Part shown: positions 25,100 to 33,013 of the stretch, piece after piece | How positions within the stretch are numbered: the stretch's first letter is position 1 | How the letters are laid out: the number at the start of each line of letters is the position of its first letter | Source: a virus | Direction: 5' to 3' (one strand) | Length of the DNA: 40,908 nucleotides | IMG/VR virus record: IMGVR_UViG_3300027631_003126 | Coordinates: 1 to 40,908 of that record | Translations under genes and position numbers: made by a program | Notes under the pieces: generated by a model | Told to the model about the DNA's origin: nothing | Databases searched by the model: none | What the model saw: only the letters and a program-made list of their open reading frames with translations

Positions 25100-25205
25100 A
25101 GGAGCTCCAGCAAGGAAACCCAATGGTCTTTAGCCGTTGGGAGGAATTGCTGATTTAATTATACCAGAAGGAATTAATAAAAACAATGTAGAATATATCA
25201 TATAT

Positions 25206-26282
25206 ATGAAAAAAACAATAAAGATAAAATTAATTACAAACGAGGAACAACATAATAGTTTACTTGCTACTATGAATATGTTTTCTGTTGTATGTAATGA
25301 TATATCTAATATTGCTTTTGAAAATAAAGAATTTAGAAAATTCTTGATACATAAACTATGTTATCACTCTTTGAAAGAAGAATATAAAGATTTTTCTTCT
25401 CAATTATTAGTAAGAGCTTTTGATGTTGTAGCTCAATCTTATACTGACAAGGGAATCAAAAGAAAATGCCCAACATCATTCAAAAAACAAAGTGCTGTTA
25501 TATATGATGATAGAGTCTTAACTTTCAAAGAAAATCTAGTTAATATATGGACAATTAATGGAAGAACTAAAATTCCAATCCATATCCATAACAAAGAAAT
25601 ATTTCAATTAAGAAAAGGTCAAACTGATTTAGTTTATCAAAATGGAAATTTCTATCTTTGTTGCGTAGTTGATATTCCAAACAAAGAAAAATTTATTCCT
25701 AAAGATGTTATTGGAGTTGATTTAGGAATTAAACAATTAGCTACAACTTCTGATAATGTATCGTTTACTGGAGAAATAGTAGAAAAGAAAAGACAAAAAT
25801 ATTCTTCTCATAGACACAGATTACAAAAGAGAAATACAAGAAATGCTAAAAGAAGAATAAAACAAATTGGCAATAAAGAAGCAAGATTTAGGAAAGATGT
25901 AAATCATTACATTAGTAAAAAGATAGTTGAGAAAGCCAAAGGCACAGAATCAGCAATTTCGTTAGAAAATCTAACTGGAATTAATGATAGAACAACGGTC
26001 AGGAAATCTCAAAAGAGTCAAAGAATGAGTTGGTCTTTTTATCAATTGAAAACATTTATAAAATATAAGTCAGAAGAACAAGGAATTACTGTAGTTGAAG
26101 TAAATCCTAAGAATACTTCTCGTACTTGTAATAAATGTAAATATTGCGATAAGAAGAATAGAAAAAATCAATCAGATTTTCAATGTTTAGAATGTGGATA
26201 TATTGAAAATGCTGATTATAATGCTTCCCTGAATATCAGGGAACTAGGGCTGCAATCAATCAGCCTATTGCTCTCTAAATAA
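25206..26282 (+). CDS. tnpB: TnpB RNA-guided nuclease, second subtype (358 aa)
   Basis: I choose the ATG at 25206 (MKKTIKIKLITNEEQ), because the longer frame starts in the left-end hairpin. RuvC residues are D172 (GVDLGIKQ), E254 (SLENLTGI) and D337 (NADYNASLN). The zinc ribbon is C308, C311 (TCNKC) and C327, C330 (CLEC). It differs clearly from TnpB 1 along most of its length, so the two elements arrived independently. Catalytic residues are intact. The omega-RNA is expected from the gene's 3' end through the hairpin at 26294-26318. Confidence 0.92.
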   Translation: MKKTIKIKLITNEEQHNSLLATMNMFSVVCNDISNIAFENKEFRKFLIHKLCYHSLKEEYKDFSSQLLVRAFDVVAQSYTDKGIKRKCPTSFKKQSAVIYDDRVLTFKENLVNIWTINGRTKIPIHIHNKEIFQLRKGQTDLVYQNGNFYLCCVVDIPNKEKFIPKDVIGVDLGIKQLATTSDNVSFTGEIVEKKRQKYSSHRHRLQKRNTRNAKRRIKQIGNKEARFRKDVNHYISKKIVEKAKGTESAISLENLTGINDRTTVRKSQKSQRMSWSFYQLKTFIKYKSEEQGITVVEVNPKNTSRTCNKCKYCDKKNRKNQSDFQCLECGYIENADYNASLNIRELGLQSISLLLSK

Positions 26283-26293
26283 GATTGTAGCAA

Positions 26294-26324
26294 ACCCAGG
26301 GGTCTTTAGCCCCTGGGTAGTTGA
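26294..26324 (+). ncRNA. Putative omega-RNA 3' hairpin of TnpB 2
   Basis: A 9-bp perfect stem with loop TCTTTAG is followed by GTAGTTGA just after the tnpB stop. By analogy with studied TnpB systems this is the terminal scaffold hairpin, and the following phage DNA (from about 26325, the end of the clamp coding sequence) would be the guide. Confidence 0.5.
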
Positions 26325-27427
26325 TTAGCTTTGACCGGAAATATCATATGATTTACATCCTTATTCTTACAAAGTATACCATAACTATTTTCATTAATTT
26401 CTTTAAATTCAAATTCTAACTTTAGATCTTGGAATAAATCAAAATACTTTAAGAAAGATCTATGGGATACAAGAGTTTCACATTTACCCTCAATTTCTTC
26501 ACAATCTAAGGAATATTTCAACATGCCAACACTATCATCAGCTGCAGAAATATGTAACTTATCATCGAGTTGTAATTTTATATATGAATCTTTAGCTATC
26601 AATGAAGAAAGCTTTAATGCATTTTGAAGTTCGCTTGATAGAATTTTAATCTTAGCAACAGTAGGTTTTTCTATCCAAACATTCAAATCTGGAAAATTAT
26701 GAGATCCTTCTAGCAGAGAAATATATATAGTATTTCCCCATGATATTTTGAAATGTTTCTTGCATGGATATATCTTAATTTTGCCATCCTGAATATTCAA
26801 AGATGATAAGAAGTCTACTGCTTCTTTAGGTATGAGAAAAACATGGCTTTTATTGCAGTTTAAGTGGCTTTCTTTGCTTGCTATAGATATTCTTCCAAGA
26901 TCACAAGATTCTGCTCTAACATGATTAAAATCCACTGTAAATTTTAAAGATGTAAGAGGGGAGTTTTGCCAATCAGAACTAACAGAAAAATATGTATTCT
27001 TGATTAATGCCATGAATAGATTAGATTCTATATCAAATTCATCATCAGCAAGAAGAGTTTGAAAAGAAGAAAAATCATCACCTTTACCACAAGGGAATGC
27101 CATCTTAGTTTTCTTGTTGCCAGCTATTAGAGTATTATCGTCTTCTTTATATACGCATTGAATTTTATCTTCTGGGAATTGATTAAAAAACTCAAGAAAT
27201 AAAGCTGCATTAATTGAAAACTTAAAATCATCACCATTATCCATCTGCTCGTGAGGAAGAATGATAGTTTGTTCACTTATCTCATTAATAGAAGTAATCT
27301 TAAGAACATTATCTTCACTATAGACTAGGAATTCAGAATCTGCTTTACCCTTAGATTTTGTATTGCAAGTTTTGAGAGCTTGTTTTAAAATTGGTAGAGT
27401 GGAAGTTCTCGAGAATGTAATTTTCAA
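26306..27427 (-). CDS. dnaN: DNA polymerase III beta sliding clamp (373 aa)
   Basis: The clamp is a ring that holds DNA polymerase on DNA. Three repeats of the clamp fold fit the 373-residue length. Recognisable pieces are MALIKNTYFSVSSDWQNSPL in the middle domain, GSHNFPDLNVWIEK, and the C-terminal HMIFPVKA, which aligns with the conserved YLIMPMRL ending of bacterial DnaN. The start is TTG at 27427, overlapping the purA stop (TGA at 27424) with AAGG upstream. The extra residues after PVKA (NQLPRG) and the stop codon come from TnpB element 2, so the native 3' end has been replaced. Confidence 0.9.
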   Translation of the reverse strand: MKITFSRTSTLPILKQALKTCNTKSKGKADSEFLVYSEDNVLKITSINEISEQTIILPHEQMDNGDDFKFSINAALFLEFFNQFPEDKIQCVYKEDDNTLIAGNKKTKMAFPCGKGDDFSSFQTLLADDEFDIESNLFMALIKNTYFSVSSDWQNSPLTSLKFTVDFNHVRAESCDLGRISIASKESHLNCNKSHVFLIPKEAVDFLSSLNIQDGKIKIYPCKKHFKISWGNTIYISLLEGSHNFPDLNVWIEKPTVAKIKILSSELQNALKLSSLIAKDSYIKLQLDDKLHISAADDSVGMLKYSLDCEEIEGKCETLVSHRSFLKYFDLFQDLKLEFEFKEINENSYGILCKNKDVNHMIFPVKANQLPRG

Positions 27428-28419
27428 TGTAGTTGGCCTTGGAATTGGATAAGTGTACCAGGAAGTACATTTCCAACTTCTTTCACAATATTAGAAACAA
27501 ATGTATCTTCATTTGCACAAGAAGTCAATATGTTATTCTTGTAATAATTCCAAGAAGAATCTACTTGACGAAGCACATCCATTTTGTTTATGATTAGTTT
27601 AGTAATACCATTCATTTGACATGCGGTAATCACTTCATCGAGGTTGAGCCAATCTATTTGTCTTGGTCGTCCTGTTGTAGCTCCGTACTCTTGACCAATC
27701 TCACGCAGCATCTCAAATCGCTCGTCGTCTTTTTGGTATCCTTTAGCTCCAACATAGGTGCTATAACACTTGATAACCCCGACAACATTCCAAACTTGCT
27801 GATAATTGAAACCATTATTTAAAACTGCTCCTACTCCTGTATTTGAAGAAGTGACAAAAGGGTAATCTCCAAAGTCAATGTCAAGCCAATATCCTTGAGC
27901 ACCTTCAGCTAAAAACTTCTTTGGTTCTGAATGAATAAGACTGTACATATCTACAAGGAAAGGCTCTAGCTCAGGTACATCTTTAGCACGAATACCTGTC
28001 CTTGCTACTTTATCTCTGTAACATGGTCCATTTCCAGTGCGAGTAGTGCCAATCTTAGTATCCTTGGAATCTTCGTCAATATGGTCTCGTGTAATAATAT
28101 GAGCGTTTTCGGCAATTTTTAATAGAGATGTATCAAAGCCGAATCCTTTAAGATATTCAATTTCTTCGAATAACTTTTGGGTATTAATAACACATCCATT
28201 ACCAATTACGCTAGGAATACCATGTAAAATGCCACAGGGTACTAGATGAGTAACAATCTTTTGATCGTTTAGGTAGATTGTATGACCTGCATTACCACCG
28301 CCATTAAAACGAAATACATAATCATAATCGCCAGAAGAGGCCATTTGATTAGCAATCTTACCCTTACCTTCGTCACCATATTGCATTCCGATAACGACAT
28401 CAACAGTTGAAGTTTCCAT
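27424..28419 (-). CDS. purA: Adenylosuccinate synthetase, short phage form (331 aa)
   Basis: The enzyme joins aspartate to IMP with GTP in AMP synthesis. The N-terminal loop GMQYGDEGKGK, GGGNAGHT, IGTTRTGNGPCYRDKVAR, EGAQGYWLDIDFGDYPFVTSSNTG and GQEYGATTGRPRQIDWLN are all family signatures. It is about 100 residues shorter than E. coli PurA (about 430) and lacks the C-terminal STGPDRTE region, resembling archaeal and phage PurZ-type enzymes. The catalytic Asp (D16, equivalent to D13 of E. coli) is kept; as I recall it is replaced in PurZ, which makes the 2-aminoadenine precursor, so ordinary PurA activity is more likely. It overlaps the clamp gene by 4 bases. Confidence 0.9.
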   Translation of the reverse strand: METSTVDVVIGMQYGDEGKGKIANQMASSGDYDYVFRFNGGGNAGHTIYLNDQKIVTHLVPCGILHGIPSVIGNGCVINTQKLFEEIEYLKGFGFDTSLLKIAENAHIITRDHIDEDSKDTKIGTTRTGNGPCYRDKVARTGIRAKDVPELEPFLVDMYSLIHSEPKKFLAEGAQGYWLDIDFGDYPFVTSSNTGVGAVLNNGFNYQQVWNVVGVIKCYSTYVGAKGYQKDDERFEMLREIGQEYGATTGRPRQIDWLNLDEVITACQMNGITKLIINKMDVLRQVDSSWNYYKNNILTSCANEDTFVSNIVKEVGNVLPGTLIQFQGQLH

Positions 28420-28448
28420 GTCTTATTATATCGGATTTAGAAAGAAAA

Positions 28449-29129
28449 TCAAGAATCTAAAAGGCTAATCTCAATTTCTTTCTTATGGGAGTTATCGTCA
28501 TATATGTCTTCTATGAACTGAACGTGAGCAGCAGGGAAATTTCTTCTTAAAATTTCATAGATTCGTTCTTTGCCTAAATATTGAGGAAGATCTGTAATGA
28601 ACCTTGTTTCTAATGGTTCTAAATACATTTCATCATCCTCTTCTAATGGAAAATAATCTATTTCTAAATTTCCTGGAGTAAATTTATCGCCATATTCATC
28701 AACTTGTTCTTTAAGTTTTCCAGATGACTCGGATTGATCTTTTAATGAATCTAAGGAAGTTGGATCTACATGAAAGAATTTTGTTACGCCATCTTCAAAA
28801 TAAAAATAAATATTAGGATAAATATCTGCAAATTGCATAAGATCTTTATTAGTTCCAGAAAGATAATTTATCAACTCACTCGGATTTGTTGGTCTTCTTT
28901 CAGGTCGAGTAGTCTTATCTGTTAAATAATTTAAAGTATCACCTTCAAATGGCTCTTCAGTTAAATGCTTGTTAATTGCAAAGTCCGAAGCAGTTTCAGG
29001 ATTTTTGTAAATGTCATAGTAGTCAAAATCTTTCTTTTCAATTGCTAGCTTTATGTATGAATCTGCTTTTTCAAAATCGCCGACCATATCAAAATAACTT
29101 GCAACTCTAATTAGATCTCTACTATTCAT
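28449..29129 (-). CDS. Hypothetical protein with N-terminal helical repeat motif (226 aa)
   Basis: The family is not recognised. Residues 4-30 (DLIRVASYFDMVGDFEKAD) resemble the N-terminus of the 147-residue protein at 14058-14501. The remainder is acidic, with a possible alpha/beta C-terminal domain (residues 175-226). It overlaps the SigH-like gene by 8 bases and precedes purA, so it is co-expressed with the replication genes. Confidence 0.7.
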   Translation of the reverse strand: MNSRDLIRVASYFDMVGDFEKADSYIKLAIEKKDFDYYDIYKNPETASDFAINKHLTEEPFEGDTLNYLTDKTTRPERRPTNPSELINYLSGTNKDLMQFADIYPNIYFYFEDGVTKFFHVDPTSLDSLKDQSESSGKLKEQVDEYGDKFTPGNLEIDYFPLEEDDEMYLEPLETRFITDLPQYLGKERIYEILRRNFPAAHVQFIEDIYDDNSHKKEIEISLLDS

Positions 29130-29853
29130 TCTTTTTATCTTTACTTTGGATGTATTCTTCTATAACAATTATTTCTTCTTTGTATAATGATCCTTCAAAT
29201 TTATAATTAGCATCTTTGTAAACTGTGTATACATCTGTGGCTTTTTTTCTTATGCGGGTAAGGGCATTATCTACACATTTAGCTGGGACATTTAAATTCT
29301 TTGAGATTTCTTTATAGGTAGAATCATAACCATATTCTTCAAAGATTTCTGTTTCTAATGGGGTGAGTTTCTTCTTTAAAATATTAGAGGCTTCATCTAG
29401 CTCTTCTTTGAGTAAGATTCCATCAATAATGTGAGTTTCTCTAGGTTCACTAAAAGGATTGTCTCTATCAGGAATAAAATCTGCTAATGTTTGTAAGTTT
29501 CCGTCATCGCCTAAAATAATAGGAGCATCAAGAGAAATACATTCATTAAGGATAGTGTTTTTCATCCTTTTAGCCGATGAAATTGCTGTAGCTAGGTGTC
29601 TCTTGCAAACTAAATTTACACAAAAGTTTTTAAATGTCGTATCTTTAGTACAGTCAAATGAATTAATTGCTTTTAAAACACCCAGCCTAAGCTCTTGTAG
29701 AACATCTTCCTTATCAGATCCTATAATGAAGAAGTGAAAAGTCAATTTCTTTAAATCTGGTTCTACCATTTTTAGAAGGATGTTAAAAGATCTATTATCA
29801 CCCTTCTTAGCTTTTTCTACTAATCTAACTATTCTAACAGTTTCTGCTGCCAT
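29122..29853 (-). CDS. SigH-like RNA polymerase sigma factor (243 aa)
   Basis: The start is the ATG at 29853, because GGAGG lies 5 bases before it and inside the longer frame that begins at GTG 29865. Region 2 (KEDVLQELRLGVLKAINSFD, TTFKNFCVNLVCKRHLATAI, SAKRMKNTILNECISLD) closely follows the Bacillus SigH pattern, including the basic -10 recognition helix. Region 4 (LTPLETEIFEEYGYDSTYKEISKNL, then DNALTRIRKKA) is at about residues 165-215. A charged C-terminal tail of about 30 residues follows. It likely directs host polymerase to a class of phage promoters. It is transcribed after the clamp-loader gene. Confidence 0.92.
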   Translation of the reverse strand: MAAETVRIVRLVEKAKKGDNRSFNILLKMVEPDLKKLTFHFFIIGSDKEDVLQELRLGVLKAINSFDCTKDTTFKNFCVNLVCKRHLATAISSAKRMKNTILNECISLDAPIILGDDGNLQTLADFIPDRDNPFSEPRETHIIDGILLKEELDEASNILKKKLTPLETEIFEEYGYDSTYKEISKNLNVPAKCVDNALTRIRKKATDVYTVYKDANYKFEGSLYKEEIIVIEEYIQSKDKKNE

Positions 29854-29879
29854 ACTTTCCTCCACGGCAGCAATCTTTA

Positions 29880-30959
29880 TTAATTAATTTTGTCGCTTTG
29901 AGCAACAATACCAATAGCTTTTAGTACTGCTGTTTTAACAACAATATCTTCCGAAACGTTTTGCCGTATTTTTAATATTACATCCCAAAAATATTCATTT
30001 AGGTTTAGTATCACATTTCCCTTCACTAGAAGATGTAAAAACTCTTTTGCATATTCGTCAGCTGAATCATCTTCTTTCAATAATTTAGCCCTAAGAACAT
30101 TCATTAAAATCTCTGACATATCTTGAAGAATTTGACTTAAATCTCTTCCTTCTAAATGACATGCTTCAACTATCCTAAAAGATTTAGCTCTATCTTTCGA
30201 CAAAATTGCATGAAGCAACTCTACAGATAGATGCTTTGGACTTTTACCTAACAATTCACGTACATTTTCATCTGTAGCGCCAATTGTAGATACTTGTTCC
30301 AAAATAGCTAAAGCTGTTCTTACACTTCCTTGTGATTCTTTTGCAATTAAATTAATGCCCTCACTATTTGATGTAATTAATTCTTTTTTTACAATATTAT
30401 CCAAAATACTGATGATATCCAGCTCCGATACCTTACGAAGATGAAAATGTTGACACCTAGTTTTAATTGCTGGAAGCACCTTATTTGAATCTGTAGTGCA
30501 AAAAAAGAACTTTACATACGCAGGTGGTTCTTCAACAATTTTTAAGAGAGAATTTTGAGCTTGAGGTGTTAACATATGACATTCATCAAAAATAAATATC
30601 TTATATTCTCCGATAGATGGCTGAATTCTAATCTTTTCAGCTACGTTTTCACGAATATTATCAATGCCATTATTAACAGCACAGTTGATTTCAATAAGAT
30701 CCCTATGAGAATCTTTCAAAATAAGTTTTGAAGATTGAGAATTAACATCTGGATTAGGATCATTCTCAGGACGGTTTTCACAGAGTAAAGACATAGAAAC
30801 AAGACGTGCAAGAGTAGTCTTCCCAGTACCCGGAGGCCCAGAAAGCAAATACGCATGGGAAGTCTTATTATTCAAAACTTGTGCACTTAAAATCTTAGTT
30901 GCAAAAGGCTGAATAACAGAATCGAAGCTGACTGGTCTATATTTATTGTAAAGGCTCAT
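29880..30959 (-). CDS. dnaX: DNA polymerase III gamma/tau-type clamp-loader ATPase (359 aa)
   Basis: It loads the sliding clamp onto primed DNA. Walker A is GPPGTGKTT (residues 41-49), Walker B IFIFDECHML (D125, E126), sensor 1 lies in FFFCTTDSNK and the arginine finger in the TRC motif (167-169). The domain order is AAA+ plus a collar-like C-terminus. It is the length of a gamma form, with no tau extension. The four-cysteine zinc module usual in bacterial DnaX is absent, since only C60 remains in that region. It overlaps the upstream 118-residue gene by 17 bases. Confidence 0.92.
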   Translation of the reverse strand: MSLYNKYRPVSFDSVIQPFATKILSAQVLNNKTSHAYLLSGPPGTGKTTLARLVSMSLLCENRPENDPNPDVNSQSSKLILKDSHRDLIEINCAVNNGIDNIRENVAEKIRIQPSIGEYKIFIFDECHMLTPQAQNSLLKIVEEPPAYVKFFFCTTDSNKVLPAIKTRCQHFHLRKVSELDIISILDNIVKKELITSNSEGINLIAKESQGSVRTALAILEQVSTIGATDENVRELLGKSPKHLSVELLHAILSKDRAKSFRIVEACHLEGRDLSQILQDMSEILMNVLRAKLLKEDDSADEYAKEFLHLLVKGNVILNLNEYFWDVILKIRQNVSEDIVVKTAVLKAIGIVAQSDKIN

Positions 30960-31299
30960 CGAAACTCACTTTAAGTAAAAAATCTGGATCTTGTTCCTCA
31001 TTCCAGTCTAAATCTCTATCATAAAATTCATACTGACAAACCCAAGGAACTAAAATGCCACTACAAATTATATCATTGAAATCTTCTTGTTCAATACTAT
31101 AAGCGAAATTTTCTTCATCTAATTTTGCAATGACCACTCCTATATCAGATTCATCCTCGCAATAAATAAAAGAAGTATCATCTGGAGAATCTTGAAATGA
31201 ATAATTAGAAATTATTTTAGATATTTTCAATGTTCTCAATAAAGATCTAGGAACTTTTAAATATGAATGTTCTGAATCCGAGTATAGCTTAAGTTTCAA
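30943..31299 (-). CDS. Hypothetical protein (118 aa)
   Basis: A small acidic protein of unknown family, predicted alpha/beta, with no motif recognised. It overlaps dnaX at its 3' end (17 bases) and the 161-residue gene at its 5' end (4 bases), so it is translationally coupled in the replication operon. Overlap on both sides supports it as a real gene. Function unknown. Confidence 0.7.
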   Translation of the reverse strand: MKLKLYSDSEHSYLKVPRSLLRTLKISKIISNYSFQDSPDDTSFIYCEDESDIGVVIAKLDEENFAYSIEQEDFNDIICSGILVPWVCQYEFYDRDLDWNEEQDPDFLLKVSFDEPLQ

Positions 31300-31781
31300 A
31301 ATTCATACTCCTGAGGTAATGGAATTTCAAGTGGGTTTTTTGAGCTTAACAACGATGGTAACATGTCGTCTGTTTCCCATTTAGCACTAATGCCATTCTT
31401 AACGAAATATTCAACTATAAATCCAAAATCTTCAATGTCAGGTCTTCTCAATTTGCCGTCATTATTAGCACCAATAGAATACAAACATCTGAAGAGCTGC
31501 CATTCTTTTTGAGGATCATTTAATTGATTCCAGTCATCTGACCAAACACTAAAGCAATAATGTTTAGGATCACCACTCTTTGTAATAATCAAATCTCTCA
31601 CCCAAGATTTATTAACTCCATCTACAGAGCAAACAGGAGCAGACCTTGGTTTAACTCCATCAATCTCACAAAAATGAATATTATCTATATCAGCATGACC
31701 AATATAAACATAATATCTCTCTATTAATTTTTCAGCCATTTTCTTAAGATCTGGCGCATCATAAAATTCTACGTTATTCAT
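31296..31781 (-). CDS. Putative phage metallopeptidase-like protein, active site lost (161 aa)
   Basis: The start is the ATG at 31781 (MNNVEFYDAPDL) with GGAAAG upstream. A longer frame begins inside a palindrome at 31797-31822 and is rejected. The layout (AEKLIERYYVYIGHADIDNI, then WNQLNDPQKEWQLFRCLYSI, then GKLRRPDIEDFGFIVEYF) resembles the putative phage metallopeptidase family, in which the segment before the PDI/HDVEDF part holds HExxH. Here it reads LFRCLYSIG, without the zinc-binding histidines, so it would not be an active peptidase. The family link is tentative. Confidence 0.45.
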   Translation of the reverse strand: MNNVEFYDAPDLKKMAEKLIERYYVYIGHADIDNIHFCEIDGVKPRSAPVCSVDGVNKSWVRDLIITKSGDPKHYCFSVWSDDWNQLNDPQKEWQLFRCLYSIGANNDGKLRRPDIEDFGFIVEYFVKNGISAKWETDDMLPSLLSSKNPLEIPLPQEYEF

Positions 31782-31796
31782 AATCTTTCCAAAGTT

Positions 31797-31822
31797 TAAA
31801 CCCATCGAAATCGACGGGTTTA
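31797..31822 (-). terminator. Palindromic stem-loop between small genes
   Basis: A near-perfect inverted repeat (31797-31808 with 31811-31822, one mismatch) lies just past the stop codon of the 111-residue gene. On the minus strand it is followed by TTTAAACTTT, a poor U tract. It could be a weak terminator or a processing hairpin. Confidence 0.45.
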
Positions 31823-31825
31823 AGG

Positions 31826-32161
31826 TTAAATACTCAGTTGTGTGACAGCTACTACTTGTCCATTCTCATCTCTGATTGCTGTAGGGCCTGTATCTACACA
31901 AAATATATCTTCTCTAAGAAAAGGAATATAATCCATTGCAATTCTGTTTACAATAAAATATGTGCCTTCTTCTGGTTCAGGAAGATTTACAAGCTTGATA
32001 AATTCAGTTTTAACAATTGGAACACCAGCTAATTTACCAATAATCATTTGTTCGGTTTCTACACGACAAGGTTTATCAGCTTTTGGTAAAGTTCCATAAC
32101 CTGAAATAGTAATATCATGTCCAATTAAGTTAACAAATTTCTTGAACTCTGGATACATCAT
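31826..32161 (-). CDS. Conserved hypothetical protein of LPEP/RDENGQ family (111 aa)
   Basis: The C-terminal half shows LPEPEEGTYFIVNRIAMDYI, then DIFCVDTGPTAIRDENGQV. I recall this pattern (LPEP-x-EG, YIV, then R-D...TGP...RDE-x-GQ) from small hypothetical proteins in actinobacteria and phages, with no established function. The start overlaps the dUTPase stop by 4 bases (ATGA), so the two genes are coupled. No membrane segment or enzyme motif is seen. Confidence 0.65.
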   Translation of the reverse strand: MMYPEFKKFVNLIGHDITISGYGTLPKADKPCRVETEQMIIGKLAGVPIVKTEFIKLVNLPEPEEGTYFIVNRIAMDYIPFLREDIFCVDTGPTAIRDENGQVVAVTQLSI

Positions 32162-32646
32162 ACTCCTGTGCTTCCAAAACCACCCTCACGGTCCTCATTA
32201 GAACTTGAAGAAAATTCCTCAACAACCTTAAGTTCGATATCAGGTAGTTTGCAGATTACAAATTGTGCGATTCTATCTCCATGCTTTACAACAAAGCCAT
32301 TTTTTGAATGATTATGCAAAATAACCTTAACTTCAAAATTTTCCATTAGTCCAAAAAAATCACAATCCACAGTTCCTGGAGAATTAAGAACTACAACAGC
32401 ATTCTTCGCAGCAAGTCCTGAACGTGACCTTACTTGAATCTCATAGCCCTTAGGGATGTTTACATTAAGGCCTGTCTTGATTAACTTTGTGTCATTTGCT
32501 GTGATTAAAATCTGCTTTTCCCATTCATCCAAACACCAAGCATGAACATCATAACCTGCAGCATTTGTCGTTGACTTTACTGGATAAATAACGCCTTCTC
32601 GAAATGCCTTAATCTCAACTACTTCTTCACTCTTCGTTTTTCTCAT
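32158..32646 (-). CDS. dut: dUTPase, trimeric type (162 aa)
   Basis: It hydrolyses dUTP to dUMP, which keeps uracil out of DNA and feeds thymidylate synthesis. All five motifs are present in order: AGYDVHA, RSRSGLA, the substrate loop NSPGTVDCDFFG (catalytic Asp within), GDRIAQFVI, and the C-terminal REGGFGSTG. Length is typical. It overlaps the upstream 104-residue gene by 20 bases and the downstream gene by 4. Confidence 0.95.
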   Translation of the reverse strand: MRKTKSEEVVEIKAFREGVIYPVKSTTNAAGYDVHAWCLDEWEKQILITANDTKLIKTGLNVNIPKGYEIQVRSRSGLAAKNAVVVLNSPGTVDCDFFGLMENFEVKVILHNHSKNGFVVKHGDRIAQFVICKLPDIELKVVEEFSSSSNEDREGGFGSTGV

Positions 32647-32941
32647 ATAAATTCTCCGGATCTATTTCGTTTACACTAGTATCAATGATTAGTTTAACAG
32701 GTTTTTCTCTAGATCGTAATGCAGTAGCGAAATTATATAACTCTCTACCTTGCAAATTAGATTTCATGCCAGTTATAGCTCTAATATCATCTAAAGAAAG
32801 TACACTGCTAAAGAATTTTTCTGTTTCTATATCTTGAAGCATTAACCAGAGTGTTTTTACTATAGAAGGCTCATCATCTGTACCTTCATCTTCTTTAATG
32901 GATGCATCAACAATTTTTAACAATCTTTCTTGTTTTGCCAT
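32627..32941 (-). CDS. Hypothetical protein (104 aa)
   Basis: The start is the ATG at 32941 (MAKQERLLKIVDAS) with GCAGG about nine bases upstream; the longer frame begins at a less likely codon. The protein is acidic and helical, with a segment VLSLDDIRAITGMKSNLQG that could form a helix-turn-helix. It is the first gene after the terminator behind the reductase and overlaps dut by 20 bases. Family and function unknown. Confidence 0.65.
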   Translation of the reverse strand: MAKQERLLKIVDASIKEDEGTDDEPSIVKTLWLMLQDIETEKFFSSVLSLDDIRAITGMKSNLQGRELYNFATALRSREKPVKLIIDTSVNEIDPENLYEKNEE

Positions 32942-32980
32942 AAGTAACAACCTGCTTTCGAAATATTCTACCCGACTAAA

Positions 32981-33008
32981 GAAAAAAGAGGGGATTTCTC
33001 CCCTCTTT
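32981..33008 (-). terminator. Rho-independent terminator after nrdA
   Basis: A 10-bp stem (32985-32994 with 32999-33008), rich in G/C at its core, has a 4-base loop and on the minus strand is followed by TTTTC. It sits 6 bases past the stop codon of the reductase C-extein gene. Confidence 0.88.
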
Positions 33009-33013
33009 AAGTA

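Larger units (their letters stand above)
25116..26324 (+). mobile_element. TnpB-only element 2 with paired end hairpins
   Basis: It is bounded by two similar hairpins. The left one has stem 25119-25126/25134-25141, the right one 26294-26302/26310-26318, and both have the same 7-base loop TCTTTAG. The right hairpin is followed by GGGTAGTTGA, like the right ends of IS605/IS1341 elements where the guide starts, so the right edge is near 26324. The left edge is approximate. No tnpA is present. It separates the clamp and delta genes and supplies the clamp gene's present stop codon. Confidence 0.7.

Noticed and set aside
25100-25123. N-terminal extension MGFLAGAP of the delta subunit
   Set aside because: It is encoded next to or within the transposon left end, and the ATG at 25099 has a good GGAG site.
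27424-28419. PurZ and a 2-aminoadenine genome
   Set aside because: The catalytic Asp in GDEGKGK is kept, and no partner gene of the Z pathway is visible; kept only as a question.
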